A DNA stretch of 10,602 bases from an uncultured Candidatus Melainabacteria bacterium (GTDB lineage: Bacteria > Cyanobacteriota > Vampirovibrionia > Gastranaerophilales > Gastranaerophilaceae), in NCBI GenBank assembly GCA_934692295.1, contig CAKUTL010000051.1, positions 1 through 10,602 of the forward strand. The letters are read 5' to 3'. The notes beneath the pieces are model-generated. The model had not been told where the DNA came from. It did not search any database and saw nothing but the letters and a program-made list of their open reading frames with translations. Of the stretch, positions 5,485-10,602 are shown piece after piece. Within the stretch, counting starts at the first letter, position 1; each line of letters starts with the position of its first letter. Made by a program: the position numbers and the translations under genes.

Positions 5485-6117
5485 ATGACAGTTGAATACG
5501 AACAGATAAAAGAGAAATTTTTATCAGGTACATCTGATGGATGTGAAGTGTTTTTTGAAAAGAACGGATTTTATACAGAAGCCGGTTACTGTTATATAAT
5601 CTTGGATGAATTGGAAAAAGCCCGAGATATGTTTACTCGGGCTTCAATTTCTGATATTAGAGGGCATTGGGGATTGGTTTTGCTTCAAATGTTAGCCGGA
5701 AAGGTTACCTTGAACCCGACATACTTTGAGATAAGAAATTTTTTGGAATTGGATTTAAGTATTTTTATCAAATATTATAAAGCAGAATATATCAATGAAA
5801 TTTTGAAGTTTTCTGATTTTATGGCATATTATAATCCTGAAACTTTTAAATATCTTGGTCGTGCCTTTTGGGCAAATAATTTTATTCCTGCGGCAATGTT
5901 CTTTTTGCGAAAGGCAAAAGATAAGTTTTATAATGACCCGGAGCTTCATTATTTGATTGCATATATTGCATATCATAACGATAAAGATTTTAAACAAGCT
6001 GAAAAGTCTTTAAAAACTTGCTTGGAAATTTTACCAGAATATGCTCCTGCAATTGCCTTGCAGAAGGCAATAAGGAACTTGGGAATAAGGAAAAAGTTCG
6101 TTACCAAAAGGCTCTAA
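5485..6117 (+). CDS. Cytosolic TPR-like protein, function unknown
   Basis: A 210-residue helical protein without a signal peptide or membrane segment. Repeat-like helix pairs are visible at about 27-60 (FYTEAGYCYIILDELEKARDMFTRA), 120-150 (FKYLGRAFWANNFIPAAMFFLRKA) and 152-185 (PELHYLIAYIAYHNDKDFKQAEKSLKTCL), matching the spacing of tetratricopeptide repeats. Such proteins normally bind other proteins. It begins 26 nt after the exported TPR protein, with only a weak ribosome binding site (aagataaaga), which suggests coupled expression. The last codons fall in a small direct repeat: ggctctaa occurs twice in tandem at 6110-6125 and the first copy supplies the stop. No specific function can be assigned. 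Confidence 0.75.
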   Translation: MTVEYEQIKEKFLSGTSDGCEVFFEKNGFYTEAGYCYIILDELEKARDMFTRASISDIRGHWGLVLLQMLAGKVTLNPTYFEIRNFLELDLSIFIKYYKAEYINEILKFSDFMAYYNPETFKYLGRAFWANNFIPAAMFFLRKAKDKFYNDPELHYLIAYIAYHNDKDFKQAEKSLKTCLEILPEYAPAIALQKAIRNLGIRKKFVTKRL

Positions 6118-6141
6118 GGCTCTAAGGTCTTTATGTTTATA

Positions 6142-6245
6142 TGTCATCCTGAAACGGTCTTGGATTATTGTAGGGTCGACTGGCTCAACGCAACCCTTCC
6201 CTAGACGAGCTTCGCTCTTGCCAAAATCCGCAGTTCAGGATGACA
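6142..6245. repeat. Dispersed repeat copy B with perfect 12-bp terminal inverted repeats
   Basis: A 104-bp element bounded by TGTCATCCTGAA (6142-6153) and TTCAGGATGACA (6234-6245), exact inverted copies. Its 6147-6245 part equals 181-279 with 3 substitutions. It lies between two convergent genes. The terminal inverted repeats, small size and lack of coding capacity fit a MITE-like element. I cannot see a certain target-site duplication. As RNA it could fold and might help termination from both sides. The remainder of the gap, 6246-6356, shows only a weak CCGAC (6293-6297)/GTCGG (6319-6323) pairing. Confidence 0.85.
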
Positions 6246-6356
6246 TTTGCGTTTAGTTATTTCCCTCGCCCCTTGTGGGAACACTAGCTGAACCGACAAG
6301 ACGAGTGAGTTTGTATGCGTCGGCTTTATAATTGTATTCTTTAGAATTGTCTAAAA

Positions 6357-7058
6357 CTATTTCCCTAAAGACTTAGAAATTTTGGAATGAATCATGTTTG
6401 CTTGGCTCAAGTATTCAGTTAACTTTTCATAATTCTGAACCTTTTCACCATACGGAACGTTCATATCAATCAATTCATCTACGCTCTTGCTAATTTCAGA
6501 TAACTGTTCAAGGGAATCGCTCAAAGTTACAACTGATTTAACTTTTTTTGAAACTCGAGAAAGAATTTGTCTAGAAATAAATTCTTGAATTTTATAAATA
6601 ACCGGCATTTTTGCCTTGAAAGATTGGTGGAATGCTTGTTTTTCGCCTAATACTCTTCCACCGTACATTTGTTGTTTTCGTAAAGTATCCAACTCTTGCA
6701 AAACACGTTGCCTTTTAGCTTTTAAACCTAATGCTTCATTTTGAGTTCCATAATTATCTGCAACTTTAATTTTTGCATCTAAATCTTTAACTACAGACTC
6801 TTTTTCCTTTATTCTGTAATCAATACTTAAATCTTCGCTTTCAGCTTCTTCCATATTGGTTTTATTCAAAATTGTTGAATCATAACCGTTGATGCGTTTT
6901 ATCGGATTTGTGGCAGATGGGGTTTTAATTTCTTTGGCAGGTTGAGCCGGTGCAACAGAAGAATCAAAATTGTTGCTAAAAGGATTCACAGCAGAAAAAT
7001 TATAATCTCTACTGAAAATATTTCCATTAACATTATTATTGTTATTACTACCTGCCAT
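6357..7058 (-). CDS. Coiled-coil protein of unknown function
   Basis: A 233-residue soluble protein without a signal peptide. The N-terminal 60 residues are low-complexity, with an Asn run (5-9) and many Asn, Ser and Pro, so probably disordered. Residues about 78-130 form a charged heptad-like helix (IKEKESVVKDLDAKIKV and LKAKRQRVLQELDTLRKQQ) that should be a coiled coil. A second helical part (about 150-232) ends the protein. It is the last of three minus-strand genes and lies 63 nt behind the LptF/LptG gene. No ribosome binding site is seen; instead a TAGAAT box ends 6 nt before the ATG, so it may have its own leaderless transcript. I recognise no family. A structural or scaffold role is possible but unproven. 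Confidence 0.75.
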   Translation of the reverse strand: MAGSNNNNNVNGNIFSRDYNFSAVNPFSNNFDSSVAPAQPAKEIKTPSATNPIKRINGYDSTILNKTNMEEAESEDLSIDYRIKEKESVVKDLDAKIKVADNYGTQNEALGLKAKRQRVLQELDTLRKQQMYGGRVLGEKQAFHQSFKAKMPVIYKIQEFISRQILSRVSKKVKSVVTLSDSLEQLSEISKSVDELIDMNVPYGEKVQNYEKLTEYLSQANMIHSKISKSLGK

Positions 7059-7064
7059 ACATAC

Positions 7065-7070
7065 ATTCTA
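7065..7070 (-). promoter_or_regulatory. Candidate -10 box placed for a leaderless transcript
   Basis: On the minus strand TAGAAT is followed by 6 nt (gtatgt) and the ATG at 7058. There is no Shine-Dalgarno between them. No convincing -35 exists at 16-18 bp, which lowers confidence. It repeats the geometry of the two prepilin promoters. Confidence 0.35.
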
Positions 7071-7121
7071 AAACAAGAAAATAAAATTTTTTACCATTAA
7101 AAGTATGATTTTACAAAACTT

Positions 7122-8255
7122 TTAAGAAATTGTATAAACTTTCTTGTAATATAACGCTACACCCCAGATTGTCAAAATAATATTCGGCAACCATGCGGCG
7201 ATAAATGGAGTCATTGAACCGGCTTCACCAAACGAAATTGATAAGGCTCTCACGACATAATATGCAAAAATAATTAAAATACTAAATAAAAATCCTCTGT
7301 TATAACGAACTCTCGGAGGTGTAATCGCAAGAGGAACACCAACAAGTACAAATACAATTGTTGTTATCGGTAACGCAATTTTATCAAAAAGTTCGATAGT
7401 ATAAACTCGTCTGTCTGTTGGAGAAATATCGGTTGAAGCCAAATATTTTGCAAGTTTTGTAAAGTTCATTTCCTTTGCGGTATTTTTGTTCAATTCTTTT
7501 GACAAGTCTAAGCCAAACTTAACTGTAGAAGTGTCAAAAAGAGTTGTATTTAAAACTTGTCCGCTGTTTGCAATAGTATAAGCTGCACCTTTTTCAAATA
7601 CCCATCCGTCAGGTGAAGTCTTTCCTTGTCTTGCTTGAAGTACTTGAATTGTATCTTCTTTCGCATTATCCAAAACGGTTACGTTATACAAAGTTTTTTT
7701 CTTGCAATAACCAACATAGAAAAGTCTTTTCAGCGTTCCATTATCATTAACTTCTTTGAATACAAAGTTTTCTTTACCCTCCGGAATATTTTTTTGACCT
7801 AAAGCCCACAATGCAAGGTCTTTAGATTGTTTTGTCATTACCGGAACAACAGTTTCGTTGATAAAGAAACTTGATAATGACATCAAAACGGCAAATATAA
7901 AAATCGGTTTTGCAATACGGTTCAATCCGATACCGCAAGCTCTCATTACGGTAATTTCGGAAGACAAGCTCAATCTGTTAAGTGTCATAACTGTAGCTAG
8001 TAAAACACCCATCGGAATTGTCATAACGATAACGGATGGCAAGTTCAGCAAAATCATAATAAACGCAACTTTGAACGGAATACCAAATTTTGCAATTTGC
8101 TTAATCAAAGTGATAAATGTATCCGAAGCGAAAATGATTGTCGTAAAAACAAATACACCCATCAAAAACATCTCAATAACTTGCTTTGAGATATATCTAT
8201 CTAATATTTTTATCCCTTGAAATCTATTATATAAATTCTGAAAAAAATCTTTCAC
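7122..8255 (-). CDS. LptF/LptG family permease of the LPS export complex
   Basis: A 377-residue inner-membrane protein of the YjgP/YjgQ family. In LptB2FG, two such subunits with the ATPase LptB extract lipopolysaccharide from the inner membrane and pass it to LptC and LptA. The layout is the family one: three N-terminal membrane helices (about 27-45, 63-90, 115-135), a large periplasmic beta domain (about 140-285) and three C-terminal helices (about 293-312, 320-342, 350-369). The family-typical stretch LSLSSEITVMRACGIG (95-110) forms the coupling region for the ATPase. Only one such gene is present here, and whether it is F or G cannot be decided. It starts with GTG (8253-8255); no better start exists upstream of the ILDRYI motif near residue 17, and the ribosome binding site is weak (ggataag). 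Its presence implies an outer membrane with LPS. Confidence 0.9.
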   Translation of the reverse strand: MKDFFQNLYNRFQGIKILDRYISKQVIEMFLMGVFVFTTIIFASDTFITLIKQIAKFGIPFKVAFIMILLNLPSVIVMTIPMGVLLATVMTLNRLSLSSEITVMRACGIGLNRIAKPIFIFAVLMSLSSFFINETVVPVMTKQSKDLALWALGQKNIPEGKENFVFKEVNDNGTLKRLFYVGYCKKKTLYNVTVLDNAKEDTIQVLQARQGKTSPDGWVFEKGAAYTIANSGQVLNTTLFDTSTVKFGLDLSKELNKNTAKEMNFTKLAKYLASTDISPTDRRVYTIELFDKIALPITTIVFVLVGVPLAITPPRVRYNRGFLFSILIIFAYYVVRALSISFGEAGSMTPFIAAWLPNIILTIWGVALYYKKVYTIS

Positions 8256-8333
8256 GTTACTTATCCGAAATTAAATTGTAGCTACTCAAATATGTAACAA
8301 TTTTAATCTAAAAATAAGTTTTAATCAAATATT

Positions 8334-8978
8334 TTAATTCGATTCTTTCAATATCAAAATAGTTTGTTCAATTTCGGTTTTCAAATACCCAAGCTGCTCT
8401 TGAATATTGTTTGGATTATAAATATAACCTTCGCTTCCATAAGCCATATACGGGTTGTATTTCTCCGCCTCATTTCTTAACAATGCAATAGAGTGAGCAT
8501 GTGTATTTACTTCCATCAATTTTTTATAAGAAACGAAATGGCTTTCAGGCTTTTGAGCGTATTTATCTCTAAAATATTCTGCATTTTTGTTAAAAAAATA
8601 AACCTTTGCATTGAAAACTTGAACATTATCACCATTTTCAATCATATCAGAAATTGACTCGAGCATTGGAATAAATTCATTCAAATCATTCACGTATTGC
8701 GAAGTCTTGTCGGCTTTTAGAATTATATTAACAAATGCTGGATTATCTCTTGGCACAGGTTTCATCTCATTTTCAGAGTTGAAATCTTTTGCGGGTTTAA
8801 CTTCGGGTTCTTTTTTAGTTTGCTCTTCGGGTTCGTAATTTCTTGTCAAATTGGGTAAAGTTCCGACATAACCTTTTTGATCGCTGTTCAAAGGGGCAGA
8901 ATTAGAAGTCAAAACAAAATTTTGACTAAATAAAAAAGAACAAATAACGATAGTATAAAAAAGTTTAAACCTTCTCAT
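8334..8978 (-). CDS. Exported protein of unknown function, upstream of LptF/LptG
   Basis: A 214-residue protein with an N-terminal signal peptide (MRRFK, then the hydrophobic stretch LFYTIVICSFLFS, probable cut after SNSA near residue 28). A Pro/Glu/Lys-rich linker follows (about 48-68), then a helical, charged domain (about 80-214) with many Asn and Tyr. There is no cysteine in the mature part, so no lipoprotein lipobox or disulfide. It lies 78 nt ahead of the LptF/LptG gene on the same strand and is probably the first gene of that unit. A link with envelope assembly is suggested only by position. TATAAT ends 6 nt before the ATG, and aaggg sits just 1 nt before it, too close to be a normal ribosome binding site. 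No known family recognised. Confidence 0.78.
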   Translation of the reverse strand: MRRFKLFYTIVICSFLFSQNFVLTSNSAPLNSDQKGYVGTLPNLTRNYEPEEQTKKEPEVKPAKDFNSENEMKPVPRDNPAFVNIILKADKTSQYVNDLNEFIPMLESISDMIENGDNVQVFNAKVYFFNKNAEYFRDKYAQKPESHFVSYKKLMEVNTHAHSIALLRNEAEKYNPYMAYGSEGYIYNPNNIQEQLGYLKTEIEQTILILKESN

Positions 8979-8984
8979 ACCCTT

Positions 8985-9000
8985 ATTATAATGATTATCC
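8985..9000 (-). promoter_or_regulatory. -10 box inside a PerR-like palindrome, minus strand
   Basis: Minus-strand TATAAT (8990-8985) is followed by 6 nt (aagggt) and ATG 8978, the spacing expected for a leaderless start. The overlapping plus-strand 15-mer TTATAATGATTATCC (8986-9000) matches the PerR consensus at 12 of 14 informative positions, sharing the TTATAAT-n-ATTAT core with the site at 1443-1457. No good -35 is seen at normal spacing, and chance matches in AT-rich DNA are likely. Confidence 0.35.
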
Positions 9001-9566
9001 TGAAAAAATCATCATTTATTTAATGGAAGGGTGAAATGCAGATAACAAATACCTCCTCGGCTTCGTTCGAAATGATAAAACTCGTGCTGGCATTCTGAGG
9101 GATAAACCGTAGAGTATGTAATATTATTTTGAAATTTCCCCGAAGGATCTCTTTAAAATTTGTCCTCTCTCCCTTTAAAAAGGGAGAGGGAAAATATTAA
9201 TAAAAGAAAAACACGAATGATTAAATGGCTCGAGTCATCAGGGGCAACGCACCCGAACCCCCTACCAAAATTCGTCATTCTGAGGGGTAAACTGTGCAGT
9301 ATGTAATATTATTTAGCAAATTTACCCGAAGAATCTCTGACTGAACAAATTTGTCATCCTGAACTTGTTTCAGGATCTTTAACTAGTGCGTATGGATAGA
9401 GATTCTGAACTACCAAGTAGGAACAGAAAATTACGTTTCGATTTCATCTCAACTTATTTTCTAGTCAATTCAGAATGACAGTACAGATATAATACCTTGC
9501 GTACTGTCAGAGATCCTTCGCTTTGCTCAGGATGACGGTTGCGTTAAGTTTTCTCCACCTTTATCT
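9001..9566. repeat. Repeat-rich noncoding region upstream of prepilin gene 2
   Basis: No gene is seen in this stretch. It holds a near-duplicated segment (9091-9152 and 9276-9338, about 63 bp, starting cattctgagg and ending gaatctct or ggatctct). It also has a 10-bp hairpin CTCTCCCTTT/AAAGGGAGAG (9167-9188), ATCCTGAA/TTCAGGAT (9356-9376), a long inverted pair ATTCTGAA (9402-9409)/TTCAGAAT (9469-9476), GACAGTAC (9477-9484)/GTACTGTC (9501-9508), and the agagatcc-ttcgc repeat at 9509-9536 also found at 91-118. This is the same repeat family set as in 1-312, again directly in front of a prepilin promoter module. Confidence 0.75.
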
Positions 9567-9691
9567 ATTGTAACAAAATGTAAACCCTCTATGAAAAAGC
9601 CTGAAACCCAATTATAATGCCCTATATGATATGATATGATATGATGTGAGGGTCAGTGTACACCGATTGCAAAAATCTTTATAATTTTCTT
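9567..9691 (+). promoter_or_regulatory. Prepilin promoter module, copy 2 (predicted leaderless promoter)
   Basis: The second copy of the module at 313-437, aligned without gaps at a constant offset of 9254. It contains TATAAT at 9613-9618, TATGA x4 at 9625-9644, gtgaggg, GTGTACAC (9656-9663), -35 TGTACA (9657-9662), a 17-bp spacer, -10 TATAAT (9680-9685), 6 nt and ATG 9692. The start-spanning inverted repeat AAAATCTT (9672-9679)/AAGATTTT (9695-9702) is also kept. No Shine-Dalgarno lies in front of ATG 9692. Confidence 0.72.
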
Positions 9692-10408
9692 ATGAAGATT
9701 TTGAAAAACAGAGCATTTACACTTGCAGAAGTCCTTATCACATTAGGAATAATTGGTGTTGTCGCAGCTATGACAATACCTAGTTTAATGACTACTTTTC
9801 AAAAAAGAGAAACTGTATCAAAATTAAAATCAACATATTCTATCATTTCTCAGGCGATAAAATTATCTGAAAATGATAATGGTGAACTTGAAAATTGGGA
9901 CTATACATTAGATGCTAATCAATGGGTTGATACTTATCTTAAAAACTATATGAAAATGATGACTGTAAATGGGTATCAATTAAAGATGTATAAATGGAAA
10001 AATTTAGATGGTAGTGATATTAATAATTGGACTCCTGCAAAATATGCGTTAATGAATGGGGTGTATGTTTCAATTTTTGTAAATCAAATGTCTGATGCAG
10101 GGAATTTTGTAAAGCAAGGAGTATGGTTTTTTATTGATTTAAACGGAAATAAAGGACCAAATCGTATGGGGCGAGATTTGTTTGTAATGTCAATATATCC
10201 GTATTTGAACTCTAATGAAAAGTTTGTTATGGGTGCTCATGATCAATGTGGAAGTGGAGTAATTCATAAGTTTTTAACTAGAGAACAGTTATTAAATACT
10301 GGTTGTGCCACTTGCAAAAAAGATTATTCTGGTTTGGGTTGGGCTTGTTCTCGTCTAATTCAACTTGATAATTGGCAAATAAGTAAGGATTATCCATGGA
10401 TTAAATAA
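9692..10408 (+). CDS. Type IV prepilin / type II secretion pseudopilin-like protein 2
   Basis: A 238-residue prepilin starting at ATG 9692. The leader MKILKNRA and mature start FTLAEVLITLGIIGVVAA are identical to prepilin 1, with cleavage expected after Ala8 and the +5 Glu at 13. The C-terminal domain differs strongly, sharing mainly FFIDLNGNKGPNRMGRDLF (146-164), a possible metal-binding loop. The end has cysteines (Cys186, Cys205, Cys208, Cys219) and the tail DNWQISKDYPW, which prepilin 1 lacks. An in-frame GTG at 9656 would add 12 residues. I reject it because that GTG lies in the promoter palindrome, and in copy 1 the same frame hits a stop (tag 414-416). It probably forms part of a pilus or secretion pseudopilus. 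The disulfides would suit the VKOR-DsbA enzyme encoded nearby. Confidence 0.9.
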   Translation: MKILKNRAFTLAEVLITLGIIGVVAAMTIPSLMTTFQKRETVSKLKSTYSIISQAIKLSENDNGELENWDYTLDANQWVDTYLKNYMKMMTVNGYQLKMYKWKNLDGSDINNWTPAKYALMNGVYVSIFVNQMSDAGNFVKQGVWFFIDLNGNKGPNRMGRDLFVMSIYPYLNSNEKFVMGAHDQCGSGVIHKFLTREQLLNTGCATCKKDYSGLGWACSRLIQLDNWQISKDYPWIK

Positions 10409-10480
10409 TTATGCAAGTTGGATTTACTAATTTGCCCTTAAATTCAATCTCCATCATGTAAATCATTTTTAACATGTCCC

Positions 10481-10508
10481 TTGCAAAAATGTATTTTTGG
10501 GATAGAAT
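10481..10508 (+). promoter_or_regulatory. Probable promoter of the ribosomal protein L28 gene
   Basis: TTGCAA (10481-10486), a 16-bp spacer and TAGAAT (10503-10508), about 45 nt before the start codon. The ribosome binding site is aaaagga near 10540. The rest of the gap 10409-10480 shows no clear terminator. Confidence 0.5.
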
Positions 10509-10554
10509 TGGGATATATAAGTGATAAAAACTAGCTAGAAAAGGAAAATAAATC

Positions 10555-10602
10555 ATGGCAAAACATTGTGAAATATGCGGAAAAGCTCCAATTAAAGCAG
10601 CT
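10555..10602 (+). CDS. rpmB: 50S ribosomal protein L28, N-terminal fragment cut by the window end
   Basis: The open frame starts at ATG 10555 behind a Shine-Dalgarno-like aaaagga and runs off the window after 16 codons: MAKHCEICGKAPIKAA. A start of the form MA-x-x-CEICGK-x-P is typical of bacterial L28, whose CxxC can bind zinc. L28 is a structural protein of the large ribosomal subunit. Only the first quarter or so of the protein is visible, so the call rests on this short match and could be wrong. Confidence 0.72.
   Translation, partial: MAKHCEICGKAPIKAA

Noticed and set aside
5755..5997. Minus-strand open frame opposite the cytosolic TPR gene
   Set aside because: It is antisense to a better-supported gene, with no start signals and no recognisable domain.
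7858..8220. Plus-strand open frame of 120 codons opposite LptF/LptG
   Set aside because: It is antisense to a clear membrane-protein gene; the hydrophobic translation mirrors the membrane helices on the other strand.
8275..8303. Separate promoter for LptF/LptG (TACAAT at 8275-8280, minus strand)
   Set aside because: No -35-like hexamer stands at 16-18 bp; TTGTTA is only 14 bp away. Co-transcription with the upstream gene is as likely.
9656..9691. Upstream in-frame GTG that would extend prepilin 2 by 12 residues
   Set aside because: The GTG lies in the conserved GTGTACAC promoter palindrome. In prepilin 1 the same frame stops at 414-416, and the added residues would spoil the short basic prepilin leader.

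Overview
The window looks like a piece of an AT-rich chromosome from a gut-type, non-photosynthetic relative of cyanobacteria (Melainabacteria/Vampirovibrionia, order Gastranaerophilales). This assignment is inference. It rests on two prepilin genes with the N-terminus AFTLAEVLITLGIIGVVAA and a later vDlNGxKGPNRxGxDxF motif, a style I associate with this group; on a clostridial-type reverse rubrerythrin that suggests an anaerobe; and on an LptF/LptG permease that implies a diderm, LPS-type envelope. No single gene proves it.

Layout. 1-312 is repeat-rich noncoding DNA. 313-1127 is prepilin gene 1 with its promoter module. 1128-1610 is noncoding, with hairpin repeats followed by the rubrerythrin promoters. 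1611-2147 is reverse rubrerythrin, followed by a terminator. 2296-4069 is a two-gene overlapping unit: a membrane VKOR-DsbA fusion (disulfide formation) and QueH (queuosine synthesis). 4169-6117 is a two-gene unit of an exported TPR-like protein and a cytosolic TPR-like protein. 6118-6356 is a convergent intergenic region holding a second copy of a 99-bp repeat. On the minus strand, 8978 down to 6357 carries an exported protein of unknown function, LptF/LptG and a coiled-coil protein. 8979-9566 is another repeat-rich stretch. 9567-10408 is prepilin gene 2 with a near-copy of the promoter module of gene 1. 10555-10602 is the first 16 codons of a probable ribosomal protein L28 gene.

How it works together. 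Most of the window concerns the cell envelope: prepilins, disulfide formation, LPS export and exported unknowns, plus a peroxide-detoxifying rubrerythrin. The most notable signal is regulatory. The two prepilin genes, about 9.25 kb apart, share an ungapped 125-bp upstream module with about 14 differences. It contains four TATGA repeats, a GTGTACAC palindrome, and a promoter (TGTACA, 17 bp, TATAAT) whose -10 box ends exactly 6 nt before the ATG, with no ribosome binding site. That geometry predicts leaderless mRNAs. Two minus-strand genes also have a -10-like box exactly 6 nt before ATG, whereas the rubrerythrin, VKOR and TPR genes have strong Shine-Dalgarno sites. No CRISPR array, tRNA, rRNA, transposase or phage gene was seen.
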